NCBI RefSeq assembly: GCF_934307085.1
Contig: NZ_CAKRCF010000027.1
Location: 1-43,104 of the forward strand
Direction: 5' to 3'
Length of the DNA stretch: 43,104 nucleotides
Origin: an uncultured Anaerobutyricum sp.
Lineage (GTDB): Bacteria > Bacillota > Clostridia > Lachnospirales > Lachnospiraceae
Program-made: the position numbers and the translations under genes
Notes under the pieces: model-generated
What the model was told of the DNA's origin: nothing
The model's database searches: none
Seen by the model: the letters and a program-made list of their open reading frames with translations, nothing else
Shown here: in pieces, positions 1 through 7,450 of the stretch
How positions within the stretch are numbered: the first letter of the stretch is position 1
Layout: every line of letters starts with the position of its first letter

Positions 1-647
1 TAAGCCCAGTCAGCATCTCCTTTACCTTTAATAGGTAAGATAGCGAATGCTAAACGAGGAGCTGTATCTCTGGCTGCGTTCATAGCGTATCCTGTAAGAC
101 CACCAAATGTAGTACCACAAGAAACGATTGTTAAGAATACACCAAATGTTCCAAGATCAAATGCACCACAAGCTGCCTTAATAGCGAATACTAACCAGAA
201 TGTTGCGATTGCTTCCTGAAGAATGTTGTAAGGGAGATTTCTTACACCAGGAGCTGTACAGAATACACCTCTAAGGCTATCACCTAAATCTGAAGATGCA
301 TCAAACTGAGGTTTAAATGCTACCCATACTAATACTGCACCGATGAAACCACCAGCCATCTCAGCGATAATCATTTCGATAATAACTGCGATTGTGTAGC
401 CATCTGCTGCTGCTAATGTTCCATCTGCGAACAGAGCGATTGTCAGTGCAGGGTTATAAGATGCTGGACAGATGCCGCTGAATGCTGCTGCTGGAAGACA
501 AACTGCAAGACCCCAGCCAATAGCTATAAACAGTGCGCCTGCTGCCTTAAATCCAGAATTGTTCAGTGTAACGTTGGCACAAACACCATCACCTAATAAT
601 ACAAGTAAAATGGTTCCGACAAATTCACCAATAATTACGTTAGTCAT
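1..647 (-). CDS. glpF: Glycerol facilitator / aquaglyceroporin (MIP family), 3' end outside window
   Basis: Membrane channel that lets glycerol and similar small polyols diffuse into the cell. About 215 residues are visible, starting MTNVIIGEFVGTILLVLLGD, and the reading frame runs off the left edge. The first half-helix motif SYNPALT (N65-P66-A67) is canonical. The second one reads GYAMNAARDTAPR, so the usual NPA is NAA, while the Arg of the selectivity filter is kept. Start chosen at ATG 645-647, which follows a good AGGAGG site (GAATAGGAGGAATTAATA). The DhaS-like TetR gene just upstream on the same strand fits a glycerol/dihydroxyacetone role. Family assignment is firm; the substrate is inferred from the GlpF-like GYAMN-ARD region. 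Confidence 0.92.
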   Translation of the reverse strand, partial: MTNVIIGEFVGTILLVLLGDGVCANVTLNNSGFKAAGALFIAIGWGLAVCLPAAAFSGICPASYNPALTIALFADGTLAAADGYTIAVIIEMIIAEMAGGFIGAVLVWVAFKPQFDASSDLGDSLRGVFCTAPGVRNLPYNILQEAIATFWLVFAIKAACGAFDLGTFGVFLTIVSCGTTFGGLTGYAMNAARDTAPRLAFAILPIKGKGDADWA

Positions 648-703
648 TATTAATTCCTCCTATTCAATTAATGTTTCCAATTAAGTACACTAGTGCTGAT
701 TTA

Positions 704-732
704 AATATAACACTTATAGGGGTATTTGTCTT
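704..732 (-). promoter_or_regulatory. Possible sigma-A promoter of glpF
   Basis: On the minus strand AAGACA is followed after 17 nt by TATATT, about 57 nt upstream of the glpF start codon. The -35 box is poor, so this is a weak prediction. Confidence 0.3.
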
Positions 733-880
733 TTTACATTGTAAGAATTGTGTGAGAATCTGTCATATTTCTTACGATATTTTTTCGTTTTTTTACCATG
801 CAGTTCCATTTTTATAAGTTATTTTGCACTATTCTAGTAATCATTCCTATATTTAATTTATATAGTTTATCTAATTTTTA

Positions 881-1447
881 TTATTTTTGCTCGCCAGATT
901 CCTCTTTCGTAATTCTTACGGTTGAAAGAAATTTATCAAAGAGAAATTCCAGACCAATCTGAAGCATATTATAGTCTATTTCCTCATGATCTCTTATGTA
1001 ATTTATATAAAATCCAAGAAAAGCATCCGTGAAAAATGCTGTACTGAAATCCTCTTTCTCTTTCCTGAGATTCCATACAGAATCGTCAAGACAATCCTGA
1101 ACTAACAGCCGTACCCTCCTTTCAAATAAAGGATATAAATCTGACCGTATCTCCTCCGCACTAAGACTTTTTATCAGCTTCCTGTAATATTTGTAATCTT
1201 CACAGGTATTACAAAACAAGGCATTAAACCACATTTCAAATGGCTCCTCATCCTCTGGAAGCTGTGCGGCCACCTGCTGTTCAAAAATCCAGTGCATAAT
1301 ATCATATTTATCCCGGAAATGGTAATAAAAATTCTCTCTGGTCATGGCGCTCTCTTTTGCGATATCGCTTATTGTAATCTTCTGAAAAGACTTCTTACAC
1401 ACAAGCTCTTTAAATGCCTCCGCCATTTTCCCTTTCGTTCCGTTCAT
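881..1447 (-). CDS. TetR/AcrR-family regulator, DhaS-like
   Basis: 188-residue one-domain regulator. The N-terminal helix-turn-helix (about residues 20-50: ITISDIAKESAMTRENFYYHF) is typical of TetR proteins. The C-terminal half, ending in GLEFLFDKFLSTVR, resembles the DhaS/TetR_C_7 group, whose members respond to dihydroxyacetone-type ligands. An in-frame ATG lies 15 nt further upstream, but its own codons form the ribosome site (GGAGGGAGACAAG before ATG 1447), so 1447 is the better start. It lies upstream of glpF on the same strand, separated by about 230 bp. Control of glpF or glycerol/DHA genes is inferred from this context only. Confidence 0.8.
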   Translation of the reverse strand: MNGTKGKMAEAFKELVCKKSFQKITISDIAKESAMTRENFYYHFRDKYDIMHWIFEQQVAAQLPEDEEPFEMWFNALFCNTCEDYKYYRKLIKSLSAEEIRSDLYPLFERRVRLLVQDCLDDSVWNLRKEKEDFSTAFFTDAFLGFYINYIRDHEEIDYNMLQIGLEFLFDKFLSTVRITKEESGEQK

Positions 1448-1481
1448 CTTGTCTCCCTCCACTAGCAGTCTTTTGATTTTA

Positions 1482-1688
1482 TTACCATAAACTTGGCTTT
1501 ACAGCGGTAATCAATTTTTCTTCAGCCTTCAGATATGCCTCATCTACTGTCTTTTTTTGTTCTGGCTCAAGATTATGACTTTGTGTATAACTTTGCCAGG
1601 AAGACATGGCTACAAGCAAATCTGTCATCGTCATACATGACTTCATCTTCATCTCAAATCTCTTGATTTCTTCGTCTGTTCTGCTCAT
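1482..1688 (-). CDS. Small conserved-looking protein of unknown function
   Basis: 68 residues, starting MSRTDEEIKRFEMKMKSC. It is charged and helical throughout, with no membrane segment or signal peptide, and I do not recognise a family. The start at 1688 is preceded by GAGGTATATAT, a usable Shine-Dalgarno site; an ATG 15 nt upstream would contain that site. It reads in the same direction as the tetR gene, 34 bp before it, so the two may be cotranscribed. Confidence 0.55.
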   Translation of the reverse strand: MSRTDEEIKRFEMKMKSCMTMTDLLVAMSSWQSYTQSHNLEPEQKKTVDEAYLKAEEKLITAVKPSLW

Positions 1689-1818
1689 ATATATACCTCT
1701 CATTTTATCATCTGGTTTGGATATACCTCCCCTGATACTATATTATAATTGGATTTTATTTCTGTATCAATAAAATTATCCATCTTCTAGCTATTTTGTT
1801 TTGCACTTTTCATAGCAA

Positions 1819-1855
1819 AATAGGACATAAAATTCAAAAAATTCTATGTCCTATT
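1819..1855 (-). terminator. Rho-independent terminator after csoR
   Basis: Inverted repeat AATAGGACATA / TATGTCCTATT with additional AATT/AATT pairing inside. On the minus strand the stem is followed by TTTTG. It lies about 65 nt past the csoR stop codon. The opposite strand also has a short T-rich tail. Confidence 0.7.
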
Positions 1856-1921
1856 CTTTATTATCAGGAAATTCCTCTGATACAATATATAATTTAAAAA
1901 TCCTTTACTGAAACAAACTAT

Positions 1922-2194
1922 CTACAGCCTGGAAAAATATTCTACTGCCTTTGCAAAGTCTGCGATAGTCTTCTCTGCATCTCCGTGTTCAATTCCATCT
2001 TTTACACAGTGATTCAAATGTCCCTCTAATACAACCTGCCCAATTTTATGCAGTGCTGTTTTCGCTGCATTAATCTGTATAATAATATCTTCACATGGAA
2101 CATCCTGCTCTATCATACGATCAATTGCCTTAATCTGTCCATCTACCCTTTTTAATCTTCTGTGCAGATTCTCCATATCCATACATTGTCTCAT
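1922..2194 (-). CDS. CsoR/FrmR/RcnR-family (DUF156) repressor
   Basis: 90-residue all-helical repressor of the CsoR/FrmR/RcnR family. The start of the protein (ENLHRRLKRVDGQIKAIDRMI) is the family DNA-binding helix. Residues C34, H59 and C63 (DVPCEDI ... EGHLNHC) match the C-H-C copper(I) ligands of CsoR, so copper sensing is more likely than formaldehyde or nickel sensing, but the ligand cannot be fixed from sequence. SD GGGAG lies 8 nt before ATG 2194. No copper ATPase or chaperone gene is next to it; the gene stands alone after the suf pair and has its own terminator. A 19-bp palindrome lies about 50 bp upstream. Confidence 0.88.
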   Translation of the reverse strand: MRQCMDMENLHRRLKRVDGQIKAIDRMIEQDVPCEDIIIQINAAKTALHKIGQVVLEGHLNHCVKDGIEHGDAEKTIADFAKAVEYFSRL

Positions 2195-2240
2195 AAAAAA
2201 ATCTCCCTTTTACCAATCTTATTCGCTATTAATTATACCT

Positions 2241-2259
2241 ATTCTAAACTATTTAGAAT
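2241..2259. promoter_or_regulatory. Palindrome in the csoR promoter region, candidate operator
   Basis: Perfect inverted repeat ATTCTAAA-CTA-TTTAGAAT. A TATAAT-like -10 (minus strand, plus positions about 2231-2238) lies just downstream, so the palindrome would cover the -35 region. It lacks the G-tract common in CsoR operators, so another regulator is possible. Confidence 0.4.
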
Positions 2260-2372
2260 TAATTTGCAAACTTCGTTGGCAATATTCTTAAAATATCTTT
2301 TTTGTACATTCATATTTTATTCCTTTTTAACGATTTATGTAAATCAGAACGGTCATAAATTATATTATACCA

Positions 2373-3290
2373 CTATTTTAAGAAACCGGAAATAATCATT
2401 TCTTCTGCTTCTTCCTCTGTAAGCCCAAGTGTCATAAGCTTAATAAGCTGTTCGCCTGCAATTTTTCCAATAGCTGCTTCATGAATCAATTCTGCATCAA
2501 GATTATTCGCCTCTAATTCAGGAATCGCACGCACCTTTGCATTATCCATAATAATTGCATCACATTCACTATGACCTGCACAGGCATTATTTCCTGCAAT
2601 CTTTGCACGGAACAACTGTGAGGAATTATCACGGGCAACGGAACGAGACACAACATTAGCACTGCTTCCTTTGCCATTTAAATCAACAGAAAACTGTGTC
2701 TGTGCTGTCTGCTCTCCATGTGTCATAAGTTTCTCAGAAATCTCAAGCTTTGCTCCATCCTTTAAGTCCGCATCTGTCTCACGCATTGTACTATCAATAC
2801 CCTTAATCTGTACAGTATCCATGTAAAAATATGCATTCTCGTCAAGATGGATAATCGTCTTAGGGTTCATCACCTTTCCACCCTTACCATCACCCTGTCC
2901 GTAATGCTTCTCAATATAACGGATTTTAGAATTCTTTCCAACAAAGAATTCATGTATACCATCATGCTGTGAAAGACTGTCTCCTCCATTATGAATTCCA
3001 CATCCTGCCACGATTGTTACATCACAGTCTTCACCAATATGAAAATCATTATAAACTAAATCATTAAGTCCCGTCTGGCTGATGACAACTGGGATATGAA
3101 CACTTTCTTTTTTTGTTCCTGGCTTGATAATAATATCAATTCCCGGCTTATCTTCCTTGGAAACAATATCAATATTAGCTGTTGTATTTCTTGCAGCTGC
3201 TGCTCCATTGGCACGGATATTATAGGCACCTGCAGGCACTTCATGAAGTCCGGCAATCTCTTCTAACAATTCTTTCTGTATTAAATCCAT
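2373..3290 (-). CDS. SufB/SufD-type Fe-S scaffold protein, short form (SmsB-like)
   Basis: 305 residues, versus about 480 for standard SufB. It contains the SufBD beta-helix core and C-terminal helical domain. The sulfur-accepting Cys of SufB corresponds to C243 in HSECDAIIM, and the His-Glu pair is kept at H270-E271 (ELIHEAAIGKI). The C-terminal signature LTEEEAEEMIISGF matches the SufB end. Expected role: scaffold for Fe-S cluster assembly in a complex with the ATPase encoded 13 bp upstream. Start ATG 3290 follows GGGGGGAG. SufS, SufU, SufD and SufE are absent here, so this resembles the minimal two-gene SMS system rather than the usual sufCDSUB operon. Confidence 0.85.
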   Translation of the reverse strand: MDLIQKELLEEIAGLHEVPAGAYNIRANGAAAARNTTANIDIVSKEDKPGIDIIIKPGTKKESVHIPVVISQTGLNDLVYNDFHIGEDCDVTIVAGCGIHNGGDSLSQHDGIHEFFVGKNSKIRYIEKHYGQGDGKGGKVMNPKTIIHLDENAYFYMDTVQIKGIDSTMRETDADLKDGAKLEISEKLMTHGEQTAQTQFSVDLNGKGSSANVVSRSVARDNSSQLFRAKIAGNNACAGHSECDAIIMDNAKVRAIPELEANNLDAELIHEAAIGKIAGEQLIKLMTLGLTEEEAEEMIISGFLK

Positions 3291-3303
3291 GATTTCTCCC
3301 CCC

Positions 3304-4017
3304 CTAATCTCTGCTTAATTTCTGGCACATACTTGATTTGTAAAGGAGTTCAGGAATAACTTCTTCTCCCTTTCCACTCTTTTCTACAAGCCCATCATTA
3401 ATGACAATGATTCTGTCTGCAATCTCAAGGATTCTTTCCTGGTGGGAAATAATCAGAATCGTACCATCTGTCTTTTCATGAAGATCCTCAAATACATGAA
3501 TCAAACTGTTAAAACTCCACAGATCAATTCCTGCCTCCGGTTCATCAAATACAGAAAGCTTTGTTGCCCTTGCCTTAATCATCGCAATCTCAATACGTTT
3601 AAGCTCTCCGCCGGAAAGACTGCCATTTAACTCTCTGTTAATGTAATCTCTGGCACATAAGCCCACCTCAGAAAGAATATCGCAGATTCCATTGATATCC
3701 AATGTCTTTCCTGAAGCAACACTCATTAAATCTTTAACCTTTAATCCCTTAAACTTTACAGGCTGCTGGAAAGCATAACTGATACCCTTATTCGCTCTCT
3801 CTGTAATACTTAAATCTGTAATATCTTCTCCATCCAATAAAATCTTACCAGAAGTTGGTTTTAAAATTCCGGCGATGATCTTCGCTAATGTAGACTTTCC
3901 GCTTCCATTTGGTCCGGTAATCGCAACAAACTTCTCATCAAATGCAAGATTAATGTCTCTTAAAATTTCTTTATTATCGTCATCAACTAAATAGCTGATA
4001 TTTTGTAACTCGAGCAT
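3304..4017 (-). CDS. sufC: SufC-type Fe-S assembly ATPase (SmsC-like)
   Basis: 237-residue soluble ABC ATPase that powers the SufB-type scaffold. Motifs in order: Walker A GPNGSGKST, Q-loop YAFQQPVKF, signature LSGGELKR, Walker B LSVFDEPEAGID and H-loop ISHQ. The DEPEAGID form is typical of SufC rather than of transporters, and there is no membrane partner. The upstream extension to 4116 is rejected: ATG 4017 (MLELQNISYL) has an ideal AGAGGAGG site 6 nt before it and matches the SufC N-terminus. First gene of a two-gene operon with the SufB-like protein. Confidence 0.9.
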   Translation of the reverse strand: MLELQNISYLVDDDNKEILRDINLAFDEKFVAITGPNGSGKSTLAKIIAGILKPTSGKILLDGEDITDLSITERANKGISYAFQQPVKFKGLKVKDLMSVASGKTLDINGICDILSEVGLCARDYINRELNGSLSGGELKRIEIAMIKARATKLSVFDEPEAGIDLWSFNSLIHVFEDLHEKTDGTILIISHQERILEIADRIIVINDGLVEKSGKGEEVIPELLYKSSMCQKLSRD

Positions 4018-4156
4018 AGTATCCTCCTCTAATTCCCTATGTACTCCGGTGCACAAAAGACTCCAAAAATACATCCGTAACGTATAAAGCAATTCATATT
4101 CTTTACTACAAAACATTAAATTCCCATAGTATTTTGTAGAATCGCTATAAATCCCA

Positions 4157-4185
4157 TATATATCATAGGGACTTTAAAAAGTCAA
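4157..4185 (-). promoter_or_regulatory. Sigma-A promoter of the sufC-sufB operon
   Basis: Minus strand TTGACT, 17-nt spacer, TATATA, ending about 140 nt before the sufC start. The spacer and -10 lie inside a CCC...GGG imperfect inverted repeat that might be an operator. Confidence 0.65.
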
Positions 4186-4249
4186 CAAATTTGAGGGCTT
4201 TTCCTATTGTTTTTTTGTGTATACTATACTATTTTAGTGGGAATTACAC

Positions 4250-7036
4250 TTATTTTTCTGTTATTTCTCCGAGACGGACTGCTTCCATATGTTTGGCATC
4301 TTCTTCCTTTGCATAATTTAACAGATAATTTTTCTGTTCACCACGTTTTCTCTCATTAATTTCCCGAATCTGCTTTTCTGTTCGTTCCACTTCTTCGTAA
4401 AAATCTCTTGCAGAAATGCGGTAGGCTCCCTGCCCCATAACAATGACCTGCTCTAACGCATCAGAAGTTGCTACCGTTACCTTATACTTTCTTCCAATTT
4501 CATGGGTTGTCTTTTCAATATACTGGTCTGCCGTCTCGGCCTCCTTTGTATACACAACATAAATGTTGTGATACTTTTGTACTTCTCCCTGATTGCCTTT
4601 TACTTTATATGCGTCAAAAACGAGAATCAATGTACAGCCGATAAATCCCTGATAATTACTTAAAATATCCATTAGTTTATTTCTCGCTGCATCAATACTT
4701 ACCTTTGCCAGCTCATTTAATTCCTCCCAGGCAAAAATAATATTATATCCGTCTACAAGTAAATATTCCTTTTTCGGTTCGTTTTCTTTTGTTATTGTCG
4801 TGCGGCGAACTGGTGCAGAAACAGTCTGTTTGCGATAACTGCTATAGCGGTCTCTTTCTTTTTGTTTAGAACCAAATTCTCGTTCCATGATAGCAAGAAG
4901 TTCTGGGTCATCCTCATAGCCAGCGGAATAACCCTTAGAATTAGCGCTTATTCCCGCTGAATATGAAAATAGATTGTCTGACGGTCCTGACATCTCTTCG
5001 CCAAACTCTGTATCAGATTTTTCTGTCAGAAAATCCTCTTTGATATGCATATATTCCGGCACTTCATCCCATTTGACAAGGAAACCGGCGCCATGCGCAC
5101 AAAATACGGAGCCTGTCGGATTATCCACATCTCTTTCACTGTCATATCCGATTTCTTCGATGACTTCTTCTGCATTATGGCAAGGTTCATACCCTTTTAA
5201 TGTAAGTGTAATTCGTCCACGCCCCTTCGTATACGCCCATACTTCTCTTTGATAATCCCGCATTTCTGATGCCGGAGCTGTTCCCTCAAGACGTACCATG
5301 CCCTGCTTATCTTCCGCCTCCGGTCCCTCAAAACTTCCACTCATCTGCCCGATATCTGACATTGCCCTGCCAACCTGTTCGGATGGAACTTCTAATACAA
5401 AGGAATACCACGGCTCTAGCAGCACACTTTCTGCCGACTTTAAGCCCTGCCGAACTGCCCGGTAGGTTGCCTGCCTGAAGTCTCCGCCCTCTGTATGTTT
5501 TAAATGAGCTCTTCCTGCCACAATCGTAATCTTCATATCTGTAATCGGAGAACCTGTAAGAACACCTGGATGCTCTCTCTCCTGCAAGTGTGTAAGGATC
5601 AGTCTTTGCCAGTTTCTATCAAGAACATCCTCGCTACAGTCCGCATCAAAAACAAGACCACTTCCCACCTCTAACGGCTCCATTTTAAGATGCACTTCTG
5701 CATAATGGCGAAGCGGTTCATAATGTCCCACTCCCACAACCGGACTTTTTATTGTTTCTTTGTATACAATCTTACCTTTACCAAATTCCACATCCAAATG
5801 AAAACGTTCAGCAATCATTGTTTTCAAAATTTCCGTCTGTACCTCTCCCATGAGCTGTACATGAATTTCTTCCAATGTCGGATTCCATACGATATTAAGC
5901 AGAGGTTCCTCTTCTTCTAATTGCTTCAATTCTCGAAGAATCTTTGTCGTATCCACTCCTTCTGGCAAAATCATCTGATAAGTAAGAACCGGCTCTAAAA
6001 ATGGAGCTGTTGTCCCTTTTTCCACGCCAAGACCCTGACCAATATAGGAAGACGAAAGTCCCGTCACTGCACAGACGCCTCCAGCTTCGACTTCATTTAC
6101 TGCCTCATATTTTGCACCAGAATAAATACGAATCTGGTTGATTTTTTCCTCTTTATTAATCGGCATTTTTACAACAAGCTTACCGCCTGTCACCTTTAAG
6201 AACGTCAGACGTTCTCCCTTATCATCCCTCGAAATCTTAAATACTTTCGCACCAAATTCTTCTTTCCCAGGAAATGACACCATATACTCTCTAAAACCTG
6301 CTAGTAATTCCTGTACGCCGTCAAGCTTTAACGCAGAACCAAAATAGCACGGAAAAACTTTACGCTCCTTTATCAGACGGCAAATATCCTTATCTCTTAC
6401 CGTTTCATGCTCCATAAAATAATCAAGCACCGCTTCATCCGTCATTGCCAGTTCTTCTAAAGATTCGAAACCTAAAGAACAAATATCAGTTTCTTCATTC
6501 AAATCTTTATCTTTTCTTCCCTTTGTTTCTGCCTTATCTACTTTTTCATTCTCCGCATCTTTTCCTTTACTAAAAACGATGCAGCCCTCATCCAGACGTT
6601 CCTTTAACTCTGCAATCAGGCTATCCCTATCCGTTCCGGGCTGATCCATCTTATTGATAAAAATGAAAGTAGGAATCTCATAAAGATTCAAAAGTTTCCA
6701 CAAGGTTTCTGTATGTCCCTGCACACCATCTGCACCACTGATAACAAGTACCGCATAATCAAGTACCTGTAGCGTTCTTTCCATCTCTGCAGAAAAATCG
6801 ACATGTCCTGGTGTATCTAAAAGATTGATTCTTCTGTTTCCCAGTGAAAAAACTGCCTGCTTCGAAAAAATAGTGATTCCTCTATCTCGCTCTAAAGAAT
6901 AGGTATCAAGAAAAGCGTCTTTGTGGTCTACACGTCCCAGTTTACGTACCGTTCCTGACAAATAGAGCATTCCTTCCGATAATGTTGTCTTTCCTGCATC
7001 AACATGCGCTAAAATTCCCATTACGATATTTTCCAC
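4250..7036 (-). CDS. Tet(M)-like ribosomal GTPase fused to a YacP/Rae1-type NYN ribonuclease domain
   Basis: About 928 residues in two parts. Residues 1 to about 700 form an EF-G-like translational GTPase of the ribosomal-protection (TetM/TetO/TetB(P)) group: P-loop GILAHVDAGKTT (residues 7-18), RGITIFSK, DTPGHVDF, NKMD, then domains III-V. A Ser/Tyr/Lys-rich linker follows. Residues about 755-890 match YacP/Rae1, the ribosome-associated mRNA endonuclease: DGYNIIFAW, LVFDAYKVKG, ETADQYIEK, VATSDALEQ and QGAYRISARDF, with the presumed catalytic Asp residues kept. The tail is a charged coil. Usual TetM proteins end near residue 640. Start set at GTG 7036 because it places six residues before GILAHV, as in TetM, after GGGGTGA; an ATG at 7078 also exists. 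Transcribed downstream of tRNA-Ser. Tetracycline resistance is not shown; ribosome rescue or mRNA quality control is an inference from the fusion. Confidence 0.85.
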   Translation of the reverse strand: MENIVMGILAHVDAGKTTLSEGMLYLSGTVRKLGRVDHKDAFLDTYSLERDRGITIFSKQAVFSLGNRRINLLDTPGHVDFSAEMERTLQVLDYAVLVISGADGVQGHTETLWKLLNLYEIPTFIFINKMDQPGTDRDSLIAELKERLDEGCIVFSKGKDAENEKVDKAETKGRKDKDLNEETDICSLGFESLEELAMTDEAVLDYFMEHETVRDKDICRLIKERKVFPCYFGSALKLDGVQELLAGFREYMVSFPGKEEFGAKVFKISRDDKGERLTFLKVTGGKLVVKMPINKEEKINQIRIYSGAKYEAVNEVEAGGVCAVTGLSSSYIGQGLGVEKGTTAPFLEPVLTYQMILPEGVDTTKILRELKQLEEEEPLLNIVWNPTLEEIHVQLMGEVQTEILKTMIAERFHLDVEFGKGKIVYKETIKSPVVGVGHYEPLRHYAEVHLKMEPLEVGSGLVFDADCSEDVLDRNWQRLILTHLQEREHPGVLTGSPITDMKITIVAGRAHLKHTEGGDFRQATYRAVRQGLKSAESVLLEPWYSFVLEVPSEQVGRAMSDIGQMSGSFEGPEAEDKQGMVRLEGTAPASEMRDYQREVWAYTKGRGRITLTLKGYEPCHNAEEVIEEIGYDSERDVDNPTGSVFCAHGAGFLVKWDEVPEYMHIKEDFLTEKSDTEFGEEMSGPSDNLFSYSAGISANSKGYSAGYEDDPELLAIMEREFGSKQKERDRYSSYRKQTVSAPVRRTTITKENEPKKEYLLVDGYNIIFAWEELNELAKVSIDAARNKLMDILSNYQGFIGCTLILVFDAYKVKGNQGEVQKYHNIYVVYTKEAETADQYIEKTTHEIGRKYKVTVATSDALEQVIVMGQGAYRISARDFYEEVERTEKQIREINERKRGEQKNYLLNYAKEEDAKHMEAVRLGEITEK

Positions 7037-7216
7037 TATTTCACCCCATTTCAATAATCTGATTCTTTCATAGTTCATTTACTTGCTGAAAAATTATTTA
7101 GAAATTTTAAATTTATAAAAGTAAAGAAGAAAAGCGACATGACTTATCTTTAAAGCCCTGCCGCTCTTATAATTCTTATTTTTAAGCATATTTAAAAATA
7201 CTCTAATGCTTTTTAA

Positions 7217-7306
7217 CGGAGATGGAGGGATTTGAACCCTCGCGCCGGTTATAGCCGACCTACCGCATTTCGAGTGCGGACCCTTCAGCCACTTGGGTAC
7301 ATCTCC
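7217..7306 (-). tRNA. tRNA-Ser (anticodon CGA)
   Basis: Acceptor arms GGAGATG / CATCTCC plus discriminator G at 7217. Anticodon stem CCGCA/TGCGG with loop CTCGAAA (anticodon CGA, plus positions 7270-7272). Long variable arm and T-loop GGTTCAAATCC, as expected for a class II tRNA. CCA is not encoded. Reads UCG codons. Confidence 0.95.
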
Positions 7307-7368
7307 AAAGGACAACCGCTATTATAGCAAAAATTTGTTATTTTAGCAAGGGACGAAATTCAACTTCT

Positions 7369-7436
7369 AATTTATGTAGAGAAACGGACGCCGCTATAGA
7401 CGAATCTGTAGCGGCGTCCGTTTCTCTATATAAATT
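7369..7436. repeat. Long hairpin A (68 nt, tetraloop)
   Basis: Inner arms of 24 bp with one mismatch (7377-7400 and 7405-7428) around loop CGAA, extended by a further imperfect 8 bp on each side. Both arms contain GACGCCGCTATAGA or its near-complement TCTGTAGCGGCGTC, the end motif also seen in the larger elements at 39.6 and 40.1 kb. It lies between the kinase stop codon and tRNA-Ser without a clear T-tract, so a simple terminator role is doubtful. Confidence 0.8.
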
Positions 7437-7450
7437 CAAAAGTTACCATT

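Noticed and set aside
4250..7036. Call of a tetracycline-resistance gene
   Set aside because: The GTPase is Tet(M)-like, but the fusion, length and chromosomal setting give no direct evidence of resistance, so no tet name was given.
7094..7315. 73-codon ORF on the minus strand
   Set aside because: It reads through tRNA-Ser and is not a protein gene.
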